Assembly: GCA_029721515.1 (NCBI GenBank)
Contig: CM056559.1
Coordinates: 2,481,001-2,545,000, forward strand
DNA from: Synanceia verrucosa
Taxonomy: Eukaryota; Chordata; Actinopteri; Perciformes; Synanceiidae
Length of the DNA: 64,000 nt
Direction: 5' to 3'
Shown here: in pieces, positions 48,263 through 60,772 of the stretch
Layout of the letters: the number at the start of each line of letters is the position of its first letter
Numbering within the stretch: position 1 is the stretch's first letter
The notes under the pieces: generated by a model
What the model was told of the DNA's origin: nothing
What the model saw: the letters and a program-made list of their open reading frames with translations, nothing else
Database searches by the model: none
Made by a program: the position numbers and the translations under genes

Positions 48263-50115
48263 ATGAGTGGTCCTGTGCTTCTGCTTTCATTTGGTTAGGT
48301 TGAGGCAACAAATCCACTTTGATATAAGTATGTTTATTTGACTTCTGTTTCTGCTGCATTAGTTAAATAGACCTGTGCAAGTTCTGAAACTAAAAGGTGA
48401 AAAAAGTGAGTATTCAAAGAGATGAGTGTGACTCATTTTAAAGGAACATTACAAGCCTTAATGACACCTGCTTTACTAATTTATACATCCACTGCTCCAG
48501 TCCTATGCCTAAAAGGCAATTAAAAACCCTAGACAGTAAAGTTATTTGCCTAGGAGATAAAAATCCAAGAGGAAAAGAGGTTTTCTTTCTACCGGTCCAG
48601 AGAGCTCCTGCTGATTTTTATTTCTGCTGGGTTATTCCGGCTCCCCATTCACCAAGTCAGCACAGACGGTTTGATCCTCCAGGACTCCCATTTTCCACAA
48701 GGGTAATAAGAGTTAAAGAGTGAGGTCTAGGCTATCATGTTCACGGTCACTCAGTAAGCAGCAGATTTTCCACAGAAGCACAGTTTGTCCCTCATGGCCT
48801 CCCCTATAGTGCAAAAAGTGGAGAAGCAATTGTGTGAGGATTATCAGTCTCCTATTACTGCAAATGTCAGTGCATCAGCACCGCTCAACGTGATTATGTC
48901 AATAGGGAAACACACCGGCAGTGTTTACAGACTCCTAAACCAAGAGCTGGGAGAATGGAGTTGCTTTTGCCGTAGGCCAAGAGGGAAATTAAGAGCTAAT
49001 CAAAAAACACTGACCCTCTACAGCTGTAAAACCTAACATATAGCACTGAACACATCCTTTGTATCTCCTCTCAGCCATTACAAAGACAGTAGATAGATTA
49101 ACTCTGACTGCAACAGCACAGTAGAAATGATGGAGCAACATTTATTGAAGTTATGTGTTCATTATGTGTTCGGCAGACACAGTGGACATTTTAAGAACAC
49201 ACCAAATCTGAATGAGTAAATCCATGATATCAGATAAATCTTCTGCAGCTGGACCTCTTCTTCTGCTGCTGCTTCATAACGTCTGGTAAAGAAATGGACT
49301 TGGATATCATAATAACGACGCTGAGAGGCTTTAGCTCTGCTCCACTTCTGTCTGTGAATCTGACATCAAAGCTGGAGCTCCTAATCCCTCTGCCCTGTGG
49401 AGGTAAACAGGGGCCCTTTTTGTCGATACCTGGTCTGTTACGATGGCGAAGGACTATGGCGTGCTGTGCGGGGGCACCCTGAGCTGGATTAAAACAAAGT
49501 AATCCGCTCTGTGGAGAGACGGCGAATAGCCACAGAGGTGCCAGAGGTTAAGCAAATAAACAATGTGCTGCTTTTTATGGGAAATCTTTAGCAGCACCCT
49601 CCGTGCTGCAGCACAGTAGCTCCACACCACTTCCTGTCTCTTGTTGCCGTAGACATGCTGGCTTTATGTACAGAGCATAATAGTTGGCTCCCCACTTCTA
49701 GGCAGTAACAGTCATATTTTTATTCAGAATGTACAAAACACTGAATAGTGATATGAAAACAATGGATATCTGGAGGAAGTTGTTTACTGTGTGCTGTATG
49801 TCTACACCCAGGCTGCAGCACACACTCTATATTATGCATTTTATGACATGTTGTGAATTAGAAGTTTTCCGGCACCCCCTGTGAAGGAATATAGAGAGGC
49901 ATTGCTTAGTTTATGGTTGAGGGAGGCTGTCAGTGCTGCTGATGTCTCCTGTTGGGGGAGACAGCATCATAAATCTCTGCTATTCACTACCAGCTGGTGT
50001 TGTTGTTGGGTTCTGCACTGCATATGACTGCATTTTTAATTCAAAAAGTAAATATAATGGAGTGATACTTAACACCTTCATGTATGGCAGAAGCTCTGAA
50101 ATTAGAACAAATTAT

Positions 50116-50428
50116 TTATCTCACTGAGAGCCATTGACGTATTTGTACCTCATTTAAAATCCAATGCTTGAGTGCCATCGACATACAGTACATACAGTAT
50201 ACCTTTATACCTTAAAGTGTTTTTTCGGCAGCTGACACAAGACTGTGAGTAATGTTGGGGCTTCTGGGAGATGTAGTCAGAGCACAAAGAGACGGTATAC
50301 ACCACAGAGATCAAAACAGGAAGTGGAGACGATCGAGATTAGAGAGCAAAACAAACAGAATCTGGACAAAAAGTGGTGATTTTGGTGAAAGTGTCCTCTA
50401 CTTTTGATAAAATGAGTTAGTGAGTTAA
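50116..50428 (-). mobile_element. piggyBac-like MITE, copy 5 (orientation B), extended terminus
   Basis: The outer end reads CTCACTGAGAGCCATTGACGTATTTG. About 45 bp further in there is a second terminus-like TGCTTGAGTGCCATCGACATAC before the normal interior begins. The interior is truncated after AAGTGTCCTCTACT and closes with GAGTTAGTGAGTTAA. The motif GGCTTCTGGGAGATGTAGT is at 50259-50277. Confidence 0.8.
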
Positions 50429-50621
50429 TCAGCCAATATGAAAGTCATTGCTGCAAAATGGTCAAAAAAATGAACATTTTAGTAATTTATTTTAGTGGTT
50501 TCATTGTTGGTGATCGGTCACTAGGTACGTGCCAACATTATTTACAGTATAAATATGTCCATGCTTCTTGTTTTTGAACTGTCACTACGCTGCTCTCCTC
50601 AGGCTGGATTTCATGCCCAAG

Positions 50622-50705
50622 ATAAGATAAAACTTTATTTATGCTGAGGAGTTGTTGTGCAACACAAATTGGAAAAGAGAGCAAAGAAAGTTGTTGTCCA
50701 GGGTA
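50622..50705 (-). repeat. Retroelement 3' tail-like fragment (minus strand)
   Basis: GATAAGATAAAACTTTATTTATGCTGAGGAG on the plus strand is the reverse of a CATAAATAAAGTTTTATCTTATC tail. Short and without coding sequence. Confidence 0.4.
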
Positions 50706-51149
50706 CATTTTAAGAGCGGAGTTTGAGTCTGTCAGCTTTTAGGTGCTTTCAGATCACACTCACTTTTAAAGAGTAAAGACTAAAAAGTGGTCCTAGAGCT
50801 GGAACTGAATGATGTTCTAACAGAACAAGACACAGAACAATCACACCAGCAAAATGATTTGTGTCTTAAGAGCAGCTCTGTCCCTCAGCATGCACTCACT
50901 CCTCAACCAGCCAACCATGATTAAAACCATGATTGCATCAACCGGGGCACACAGGAGAAACAAATAAAACCGAATAGCAATTTTGGGATTTGGGATCTGT
51001 GGACATGTTACTGTAATGTTTTCCAAAAGTAATGTGGTGGAGCGTGGCCGGAACTGTCATAACGAACCGTGGATGATTTATGGTTTACTTGGGTAGAAAC
51101 AGAGGGATGTGAGTGGAGGTGTGCACCACCTCTCACCTGCTCAAAGTAA

Positions 51150-51177
51150 ACACACACACACACACACACACACACAC
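51150..51177. repeat. (AC)14 microsatellite
   Basis: Uninterrupted AC dinucleotide run. Confidence 0.95.
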
Positions 51178-51545
51178 CAACAAATGTACAACTAGTGAGC
51201 TGAGCCAGTCCTATAGATTTCCCCTGGCTGATGTTCGTCTCAGGCCTGCTGGGAATGCTTTGCAGATGCAGCATTGGATCGTTGGTTTGGAGTAGTGTGG
51301 TAGTGTGAAGCAGAGAGCAGTGCAGCTGTGTTGTTCCTCACAATCAGTCTAGTGTCACTAAAGGTGCAATCTGTAATCTGAATTTAAAAGGGCCTCCACA
51401 CCAGCAGCATTCAAAACATGAGTGCAGCTGCTCAATCCCATAACTGCCACTGACGGGCAAATATTAGACAAATGCTTCCTCCTTGTTGAAGATTACATTA
51501 ATATTATTGGATATTACTGACCCAGTTTACCACCGCTGCCCTAAA

Positions 51546-51973
51546 TTAACTCACTGAGTTCCAGCTGTTTTATAAAACACAAAGTGCCTTGTTCCAGTGT
51601 TTTTTTTGTCCATTTGGAGTCATATTTCTAGACCCACAGAATATTTTGTACTATGTCTCTGAAAACAGTGAATAGAATCAAATGAAAGAAGAGACTCTCT
51701 ATTTCATCATGAAAAAAATGTTTGTTTTTACCTTGTTCCATTCTTGTTTTATCAGAGGTAGAGTAGAGGACACTTTCACCAAAATCACCACTTTTTCTCC
51801 AGATTCTGTTTGTTTTGCTCTCTAATCTTGATCGTCTCCACTTCCTGTTTTGATCTCTGTGGTGTATACCGTCTCTTTATGCTCTGACTACATCTCCCAG
51901 AAGCCCCAACATTACTCACAGGCTGAAAAACTACTTTGACATATTATTACGTCAGTGGCACTCAAAGAGTCAA
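51546..51973 (+). mobile_element. piggyBac-like MITE, copy 6 (orientation A), complete
   Basis: 428 bp, starting TTAACTCACTGAGTTCCAGCTG and ending GTGGCACTCAAAGAGTCAA (TTAA mutated to TCAA). The interior is full length. The motif ACTACATCTCCCAGAAGCC is at 51887-51905. Confidence 0.87.
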
Positions 51974-51979
51974 CAATAG

Positions 51980-54900
51980 TGCTGATTATCAAAATATTTT
52001 TAAAGTTTCTGCAATGGTTAATCCACCAGTATGTGCAAGCTCTTTAATCAAAATAATATCTATTTGGTGAAATATAATTATTGTTGTTATCTGGGAATTT
52101 TCACATTTACGGTTTTACTAAAAAAAAAATAGGAAAAAGCACATATTCTGTTAAATTCAGTTATTTCCTGTCATTCCTGAACTGGTTGTTTGTTATTCTG
52201 GATTCATTTCTGAGTGTTCTGGCTCAAATGTGGGTTTAAAACAGTGAATACAACTAAAAATGGTGACAAGTAGGGAACTCAGTGAGAAAGAAAGTACCGC
52301 TGGAGGGTTTGAGGCTCTAATATATTTGCTCATCTCTGTATGAAGGTGTACCATCCACCTCTTATTTTGTAGGGTTGTGTGTTCTTGACCCCATCCCAGC
52401 ATGCACTGGTTGGATACACCCTCAGTATAGAGAAACTCTTTTCCCTCTACTATATGGCCAATTTAAAGTGTCCAGTTCACTTTAAGTGAAGTTCCCAGTA
52501 TGAGATTCTTTGCAGATCATCATAAAACAAAGTCTTGCAAATGTAAGAGATGCATTCATTTTCATTCACATGCAAACAACTGTACCTCTGGGGAAAAAAC
52601 ATCATGATATGATCACACTACAGAGTCCAGATCTACAGCTGGGATGTTTTTGCCTGCCTGTCTTTTGGTGCAATAATGCAGCAGCTGCATGCATTAGAGC
52701 CTGCTGCCTACAAAGAGACTACACTCTGCTGAGACAGAGCATCCAGTTCAAGCCCTTTCTGATGAAGCCAAAGTAGCTCAAAGCCGACTGAAGTAAACTC
52801 TCTAAATTCATCCGCTGGGGACCAGAGATATACCGTCAGTTTGCAGAGTGCTTTAGCTTCCTCGCAGCAGCACAGGGGAGTGTGTCGAGCTCACTGTCTG
52901 CAGCAACGCTTACCCTGTATAAGTTGTTAACATCAATCCCAGATGATGCACCTGCATGTGCAACCTGCAGGGGATTATACACTATATCATAGTTAGAGGC
53001 AGCGTCTCCAACAGGAAACTCATTACAATTTGTCAAGTGATAAGTGATAGATGAACAAATAATGCACACATTCACACTCGCTCTCTAAATATGGCAACAA
53101 GGGTGCTTTATCTTAATACTGTTCTCCTATACAATATATATTTTATGGTGGATTATGTGTTGTATTTTTTGTGATTCTTGCATTGAGCGCTATAAAGTTA
53201 AAATATCACCAGTGTCCCATTTATGAGGAAAATTAAATTTTGCTTTTGAATTTATGAATGCCTGTATAATGCAGGTATTATCCCTCTCCCAGCACATTGA
53301 CGGTGTACACACACTCAGCTATTCAATCAATGTTATTCCCCTGCTCATCTGACAGCTCTGTCTGGGTTTATAAGCATGAGTAAGAGTCTCCCACTGTGCT
53401 CCAAGGACTAGCTGACGTTTTGGATGGTATTCAGGGTATCGCTGGTAGACAGAGTAACATTTGCCGGTGCAGAACTCAAATACTGTTGAAATAAACAGTG
53501 TCAGTTCAAACAGCCATGGTGCGATCGAATATTCTGTCAGTCTATGAGTTTTTGCAGTAACAGTGCAGATGCTGATAATTATGTCTCTTTTATGTGACAT
53601 ATCTGCATCAATTTATCAGATAAATATTCAAATACAAACAATTTAACACCAATTATCGTGCAGCGTGATTCATCATACCTGCACCGACAGGGAAAGAAAA
53701 GAAATATAAAATGCTGTCCCACTTGAATTTTTCCTGGAAAGCACTGCCGTCACATTTCTCATGCATTTTTTAGTCAACTGTTCTCATGCCAGGATGCACT
53801 TGAAAAAGCCTATCTGGTCTTTGTGAGAATCCATCTGCATGTCTTTAAAGTCCTCTATTAGAAAGTTAAATGAGCACATGAATATCCCTGGAGATCGTTT
53901 ACCTGCACTGGATGGAAAATAAGATTTTTATGGTGGAGTAGACATTACAATACAGCCACAAAGTAGAATGAATAGCCTTGGTCCAAAGCTTATTTAACAC
54001 TTGATGTCATGCGGCTACATCATTTGTGCAAGCGGGATAACTCATTTGGAAAATGAAAAGTCCCTTGGAGTCGTGTGTGAGATCTAATCGGCCGTAATAT
54101 TGTATGGTTTGTAGATTACTTCTTGTCAGCCACTTCAGCGGGTGCAAAACTGGCTGGTTAATGTGTCGGGCCTGATTGTGTGAAGGACTAAGTGTGGCTG
54201 TATACGGCTCTGGAATTTGTTTTGAAGAAACCTCATTACAAAGATATATTGTTCACTCTCCATCTTTTCTATGAAAATGTCAAACAGCTTACAAGAAATA
54301 GGAAATTCAGGAAAAAGCATGGGCTGTGAAACAGATGATATTCACAGCTGTTCACCAGCTAGGCTACTCAGTATCACAGAAGCACATTTGTTGTTGCAGT
54401 TCTGCATAGTGACCAAAGGATGGCGCCCAAAGACAGAGCTTTCCAGGTGTGCTGCTGGTCACTTCAAGGGATTCAGTCTGTCAGGTTGAATAAAACATGA
54501 TGCTTCTCCTCTGCCTTCAGCAATATCAAAAACACTGAGACTTCATTTCATTCCTGCTAAACTTCCATTTGATTACTCCTTTGTTTTCTTTTAGCATTCA
54601 AGTATATCAAGGGCTTATCACTCAGAGAAAGGTCTCAGATTTTGTTTCCATTAATATAGGTCAACAAGGTGCATCGAAACAACAAGGAGGAATGTTCATG
54701 GTAAATTTGCTGGCCTCTTTCTGTGGTGACTCATCATATCTGGAGGCAGCATCATTTCCTCGTGGCTCAGTCACGTCTTTCTGGAGCTGACCGCCCACTC
54801 ACGGCTCCCATGTAAATACAGTTGTTTGTTATGAGCGAAAAGTTGGAGGTACTGACCTCAGTCCAGCTCTAATTAACCAGCAGAGCGCTGCTACGTCCCA

Positions 54901-55235
54901 CACCATTAACCTTACAGGAGTGAGAGGTTCATAAATGGCAAAGGCCAGCCCTGTGAGACGAAGCCCACTGATTTCACAAACTCAGTCACTGCTGGTGTTT
55001 TTATGTCAGCATTAATCTGTAGGCCTACATATCAGAGCAGAGAGCCAGCAGTAAAGCCTGTTTCCAGTTACAGTTTCTTGAAACAACCCAAAATGGCTAA
55101 TCTTTACATGCTGGTGATTAACTAATTATCCAGTGACCTGCTAACGCAACATTATCAGCACATAAAAGTGTTGGTATTGGGCATTTCTGCTTAACAATGG
55201 ATTATCTTCTATGAAGGCAGAAATCTGCCGTTCAG
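51980..55235. other. Non-coding stretch without recognised gene
   Basis: No exon, domain or named repeat recognised. Confidence 0.4.
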
Positions 55236-55395
55236 AGAAGTGAAGCTGGTGCAGATCAGCCAGCAGGGGGCGACTCCTCTGGTTGTATATAAGTGTATGG
55301 AAAATGATCTCTCCTGACTTGTCACCTCAGTAAACACTGAACATGGGTTCATTGTCTTAGTCATTAGTTTCACAGCATGATGTGACCACAGCGCT
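55236..55395 (+). repeat. Short dispersed repeat with a CTCF-like core
   Basis: GCCAGCAGGGGGCGACTCCTCTGGTTGTATATAAGTGTATGG, then CACCTCAGTAAACACTGAACATGGGTTC, resembles a short repeat frequent in spiny-rayed fish. CCAGCAGGGGGCG at 55260-55272 fits the CTCF core. The repeat family is recalled, not measured. Confidence 0.45.
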
Positions 55396-55764
55396 GGCTC
55401 CAGTCTTGGAGTTTCCTTGTTTTTGTCTTTGGACTTTCAGCTGTAAAATTCTGGTGGCTAAAAATATATTTTCGGTGCAAGCTAATATCTGCATGGCAAC
55501 AGTGTGACCATGGTTTGGAAAAGATGTGTTTCTGTGACGGAAAGCAAATCCAGTCAGACATGCTACATGCTACGTACAGTATACCACTGCTTTTGCACTG
55601 AGGACACTATTTCCACACTTTGGCGTTAAACTTTTGTATTGGTTGTAAAATGTGAAGGGTGGAATCGTCCATTAGGGGTTTATAATAACTACCTTCTGGG
55701 ATTAGAGGCAGCAGCTTTGGTTACTCGTTTACCTAAGCTACAGTAAGTTTTAGGTAGTCACAAT

Positions 55765-56130
55765 CAAATATTGATATCGGATATTGATCCGATCTCAGCA
55801 AATAAACGAGTATTGACTTATATTGAATTATAAACACTCCAATACTATAGTATTTATTTTTTTATATTTATATCTGTCTTTATTTTTTAATTGACATGTG
55901 CCTTTAAGCTAAGAGACTATAACATTTCGTTATGGATGCATACTGACAATAAAGACTCTTGAATCTTGAATCAAGCACATGTTTCCTGTGGTGGAACAGA
56001 ACCAGGAAGTTAAATGATTTATTATTTATCTATTTTATTCAATCGGATCAATATTTGCATCAGCCAATACTCAAGGCTGAAATATCGGTATCATATCGGA
56101 AGTGAAAAAGTTGTATTGGGACACCTCTAG
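55765..56130. repeat. Dispersed hAT-like repeat, copy B
   Basis: ATTGATATCGGATATTGATCC at the left and ACTCAAGGCTGAAATATCGG then CATATCGGAAGTGAAAAAGTTG at the right match copy A at 14203-14728. The right end is better kept here (GGGACACCTCTAG). A piece with ACAATAAAGACTCTTGAATCTTGAATC (about 55900-55972) in the middle looks like an inserted retroelement tail. Confidence 0.55.
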
Positions 56131-56411
56131 TTTTAGCTCAGCATCAAAGCAGGAAGTAAAACACGATTCTTCCAGTGATTTGAAACACCTTACCCAGAAT
56201 TCCCACCAATGACGTCATCGCTACATTAGTGTCAAGTCGCATTGATTCTGACCTCCAGTCTGAACACCGCTGGAGTCAGAACCAAATAAAGGGAAGAAAA
56301 GTGAAAGATGTAGTGAATACAATGACATGTTCAGAAAGTCGGATTTGTGTGATTTGAGTGGCTTCCTGTTGGCACCATGCCTCACTGGGCACAGAAATGG
56401 AATTGGCTGAT

Positions 56412-56530
56412 TCAAGTCAATTTTATTCATATAGCCCAATATTATAAATTACAAATTTGCCTCAGGAGGCTTTGCAGTCTGCACAGCGATACGACTCCTC
56501 TGTCCTTTCCATGGGGATGTGGTTGTGGTG
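56412..56530 (-). repeat. Retroelement 3' tail-like fragment (minus strand)
   Basis: TTCAAGTCAATTTTATTCATATAGCCCAATATTATAAATTACAAATTTGCCTCAGGAGGCTTTGCAGTCTGCACAGCG is a familiar fish LINE 3' end (seen reversed). No coding part. The overlapping open frames at 56377-56699 are incidental. Confidence 0.5.
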
Positions 56531-56717
56531 GGTTTTGGATGTTGTTCTGTCTCTTACCAGCAGTCACAGGGCTTTTCTGTTTTTAGGGTTGCTTGAACTA
56601 TTTTTTTCCCAGCATTCACCAAACAGTTTGGTGTTTCTTTGTTTTCCAGATCATTATTGGATCACAATTATTACCATGGGTGATTTGACTCGGTTCTAAT
56701 TAGATGCATGTTGAGCT

Positions 56718-56800
56718 GCAATGGTTAGTTGATTAGTTGATTGTGTCATTTTTCAAGCAGAAATGCCACAGCTTTTTCTCAAATAAGTGGATTTCCTGCT
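56718..56800. repeat. Left end of the GCTGCAAC-type element
   Basis: GAGCTGCAATGGTTAGTTGATTAGTTGATTG, followed by CAAGCAGAAATGCCACAGC, matches the terminal part of the teleost repeat also found at 6058 and 48145. Confidence 0.45.
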
Positions 56801-56815
56801 TTCATCTATTTGACA

Positions 56816-57108
56816 TTACTTCTTTGAGTGCCAGTCTTATAAAACAGAAAGTGCCAAAATCACCACTTTTTGTCCAGATTTGTTTCCTCTCTAATCTCGA
56901 TCGTCTCCACTTCCTGTTTTGATCTCTGTGGCGTATATTGTCTCTTTATGCTCTGACTACATCTCCCAGAAGCCCCAAAATTACCCACAGGCTGCGGGAG
57001 GCTGCGATTGAAGACCCGCTGCTGAAAAACCATGTTTTATTACATCGATGGCACTCAAGCGTTGGATTTTAAATGACGTCGAAATACGTCAACGGCACTC
57101 AAAGAGTG
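56816..57108 (+). mobile_element. piggyBac-like MITE, copy 7 (orientation A), internally deleted, extended terminus
   Basis: Starts TCTTTGAGTGCCAGTCTTATAAAAC, then jumps directly to CACTTTTTGTCCAGATT, so about 150 bp of interior are missing. The right side has an inner terminus-like GATGGCACTCAAGCGTTGG, about 45 bp of spacer, and then the outer CAACGGCACTCAAAGAGT. The same double end is seen in copy 5. The motif ACTACATCTCCCAGAAGCC is at 56956-56974. Confidence 0.82.
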
Positions 57109-57109
57109 A

Positions 57110-59385
57110 GCAAATATCACATGGTTTTGCAGTGACGACCTGTTGGACTGGGCCGTATAGATGCACACATTCAAACCTATAAGCTTCCATTTAACACTTT
57201 CAGTCTATTATCAGCACCTGGGCAGCTCTTATGGAGAAATATGAGACTATTTCACTTTGTAATCTGCTCCAAACTATAGTCCTTTCCTTACCTAGTATAC
57301 TTTTCAAAGGTCAAAGAATCTCTGGGAGAAATAACCATCTGTTTCACTGTTGTCTTACTCTGTTTGGGGATGTTCGGGGAGAGAAAATACAGAAGAAGAG
57401 CAGAGAAAGGTCCACTGTCAGTCTAAAAAAACTGAGCTGAAAATCAGCCAAGCATCAGCTTGTGCTCTACTTCACTGTTTGATAATGAGAAAACCCAGTT
57501 TTCCATCTTTGGCAGCGTGTGCTGATTGTAGGAGTGTGTCGTCTCTCATTTGAATTTGCTTGGTGGAAACACTGTTTGTGTATCAAGCAGTCATACGTTG
57601 TATATCAAAGTTTATAGAAGGTGAGAAAATGTGGGAGCAGATGGTTATTTCTACTGGAGACTCTCAGAAATACATTTGACGACAAAATGCTGCACATAAT
57701 GATGTTAAATGGATGTAATGGGAGAAGGGGCAGCTTGATATCTTGGAATTTCAAGCTGATGCTTTTTCTTCATCAGCGTCTAGTCATTTAATTTTATTTT
57801 TATTTCCTGCTTGTACAGCAGACCTGATTCAAGCTCAATTTCCACCACTGAAAATCCTTCTTGTCCTTCTCTTACCGTCTTCTCTGGTTGGAAGAGAAGA
57901 ACCTCCACACAGGCAGCATAGAAGTTGTGTCATTGAAATAGTAAAACAAGGAGCAATTACATTATTTCACTAGTCAAGAAACAAGATAAAAACACAAAAT
58001 CTGAGGGAAAAGGTGCTAAAAAAAGGTGAAAATATCCCTCCATGCAGCAAGATACATTCACATAACAAAGTCTCTTTATTTAAGATGATAAAGTTGAACA
58101 CTTAAAATAAGAAATTAACTTTTAAAACTGATGATTATCTAACACTAAATATTTTTCTTATCTTGGTAAAAAGCAGCAGCAGTGGGATTGTGGGACTTCA
58201 TTAATCCTGGAAAATATGTCACTGTTTTATCCAGTAGGGTACTTCATGCCACCATGAGGAGGGAAATAAGTCATGGTGCATCTTTAAGTCGCCACATAAT
58301 CTAGACAAACATTTATCTAACCCTAACAAAACCTCACAGTGAGTGCAGTACGGACAATATTTGTTTCTGGCTTTGAGGATAGAAAACAAACATCCGTGGA
58401 GGAGGCCGGTACCCACGGCTGGTCCTGCATGTCGGCTGAGTGGCAGGTGTCTGAACGATGTCACATGATATGACAGGAGGCAACACCCTGCCGCTAATTT
58501 ATTCTCCTCTTAAAGGAAATACCATTTCCTGTCTGCCTCTCAATAGTACATATCACAGAGTTAACGAATTCAGAAACAAAGTGCCCCTCTCTATTTATCA
58601 AATCCATCTTGGTGGTGGAGCAATTATTATTTTTGTGTAACACAAAATGTAATACTTTGACTGAAGTGTGAGGCTGTGAGCATTTTGTCAGAGGCTTCCA
58701 GGTAAGCATGTAAATAAATGGATGTCACATTAATAAATGTATCAGACTGTGAAATCAATTATAATTGATCTGCACATTTATGAAACTTGGCAGGGACATT
58801 TATTAGGCTTCTGTGGGTTCAGGGTTTGATTAAATGGGCTGAGCTGCTGGCTCTGGTTGTTTCCATGTGAAAACAGTACGTGGTTGTGCAGCACACAGGA
58901 CGCATGAGACGAAGCAAATCAATTAAGAGATTAAAATAAGAACAGTACAATTAAAACAGTAAAATATGACCAGTAAAAGTTCAAAAAGGGCAAGACCTCT
59001 GGTTCCTTAAAACGTTTTAAAATGTCTTAAATTAAAATCTGGGTAATTAAGGTGTTTAATGTGTACTACAACAGTAGCTAAATTGATAAACATTACACAT
59101 TTCATGAAAATAATAACTCCTCCTGAAGCTAAACAAATAATTACCTGTCCAACCAGAAACTTCTTCATCACTTTTCAGACCCTTCAGATGTCTCAGTGTC
59201 TCCACTGATGTCCACTCTGGTTTGTCCTCTTAGCTTTATCCAGAGTTTTGTCTTTCAGTCTTTTCTTCCTCCCTCTTTCTTCTCTTTGCCTGTTTAGCAG
59301 GGTGAGCTGTCAGAAGTAACGATGGAAGTGGTATTTATGGCTGCATTTTCTCTGACATTGTTCCATACAGAAGGGATTTTCCTGC
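57110..59385. other. Non-coding stretch without recognised gene
   Basis: No exon, domain or repeat family recognised. Confidence 0.4.
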
Positions 59386-59389
59386 TATC

Positions 59390-59660
59390 TCTGTATTTCT
59401 GCAGAGGAGTGTGCTGGATGGGAGGAGGGGGGGACAGAGCAGGATGAGACATGAAGGCATCTGATTGGTTCTCCTGTCTCGCTCCGAGCGGCAGTTGATT
59501 GGTCAGAGTTTTTACAGTCCTGTAGCTGCCACAGAGGTCTGATTATTTTCCTTCCTTTTCCACACATAATGCATTGACTGCTCTCAAGATAGAAAGAGTA
59601 TTTCACCCAGTAGAACAAAAAATGTTTCTGAACACAATCATGGATTGCAGCTTTAAAGGG
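59390..59660 (+). repeat. CTTTAAAGCTGCA-type dispersed element, copy B
   Basis: Shares GGCATCTGATTGGTTC, TTGATTGGTCAGAGTT, CCACAGAGGTCTGATTATTTTCC and TGACTGCTCTCAAGATAGAA with copy A (34471-34835) in the same order. The right end GGATTGCAGCTTTAAAGG is intact; the left end is missing. Confidence 0.65.
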
Positions 59661-59946
59661 CTGAAAATAAGTAATAAATACTTATTATTGGAGATTAATC
59701 GCTTATCAGATTTTTTTCCTGATAAATATTGATATCTGTGTCAGCCTCAAAAACTCCATATTGGTTGGACCCTACAATAAATTTATTATTTTCTACCAAA
59801 GAAATTATGATATTTTTGGGTCTTAAATTCTATTTGTTGCGGTCTTAAAAATGTCTTTAAGAGTATTAAATTTGACTTTTAGTGGTGCAAGGATCCTGAA
59901 GACCATTAAGGGCTGGCAGCCAGTGGAGCGACGCTAAAAATTAAAA

Positions 59947-60371
59947 TTAATTAATTGAGTGCCAGCTGTTTTATAAAACAAAAAGTGCCCTGTGCCATTT
60001 TGAGTCAGTTTTCAAGAGAATATTTTGTATTATGTCTCTGAAAACACTGAGTAGCTCAAATGAAAGAAGAGACTCTCTATTTCATCATGAAAAAAATGTT
60101 TGTTTTTACCTTGTTCCATTCTTGTTTTATCAGAGGTAGAGTAGAGGACACTTTCACCAAAATCACCACTTTTTCTCCACATTCTGTTTTGCTCTCTAAT
60201 CTCGATGGTCTCCACTTCCTGTTTTGATCTCTGTGGTGTATACCTTCTCTTTATGCTCTGACTACATCTCCCAGAAGCCCCAACATCACTCACAGGCTGT
60301 GTGAGAGCGCCCTCTGGTGCCTGCTGCCAAAATATGACGTATATATACGTCAATGGCACTCAAAGAGTTAA
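59947..60371 (+). mobile_element. piggyBac-like MITE, copy 8 (orientation A), complete
   Basis: 425 bp between TTAA sites: left end TTAATTAATTGAGTGCCAGCTG, right end CAATGGCACTCAAAGAGTTAA. The interior is nearly full, with a small deletion near the left (CCTGTGCCATTTTGAG). The motif ACTACATCTCCCAGAAGCC is at 60261-60279. Confidence 0.88.
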
Positions 60372-60481
60372 ATGTGTGTCACATTTTGCATTACAGGTAG
60401 ACCTCTGGTTGTTTGTTCTAACATGAAGCCTGAAGCAGATTTTAATCTGTGGTTCATTTGTGCCACATGGGTGACATGTTA

Positions 60482-60517
60482 TATTATTATTATAAATATT
60501 ATTATTATTATTATTAA
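60482..60517. repeat. ATT-rich simple repeat
   Basis: Imperfect run of ATT trinucleotides. Confidence 0.85.
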
Positions 60518-60732
60518 TAGTAATATTAATATGTTGGATGTGCAGCTCAGCTGGTCAAAAGTAATCTATTAATGAGGCCGTCATGGTGGAGAGTGGATTT
60601 AATACATTCTCTGCACTTCAGCCATTTAAATAAGGTACAGTCAAGATAAACAATGAATTAGCTTTTAGTGGCATCAGCTTTGCATTAGTGCATGAAGTGC
60701 AATACAACGAGTCTTTCTTCTCTCCGTCTCTA

Positions 60733-60739
<7 letters not shown>

Positions 60740-60770
<31 letters not shown>
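60740..60770. repeat. (CA)15 microsatellite
   Basis: Uninterrupted CA run directly after a short CT-rich run. Confidence 0.95.

Positions 60771-60772
<2 letters not shown>

Larger units (their letters stand above)
46207..50115. other. Non-coding stretch, possibly a long first intron
   Basis: Contains retroelement tail pieces (46807-47060) and a GCTGCAAC-type fragment (48145-48260). No exon supported. Confidence 0.4.

Noticed and set aside
60030..60359. 109-residue minus-strand frame, similar to frames at 6864-7070 and 16906-17106
   Set aside because: The shared peptide (GASGRCSQSIKRRYTPQRSK) comes from the MITE interior. Copies are broken at different places and there is no sign of selection on the protein.
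60740..60770. CRISPR-like or tandem array
   Set aside because: It is a plain CA microsatellite; no spacer-repeat structure exists anywhere in the window.
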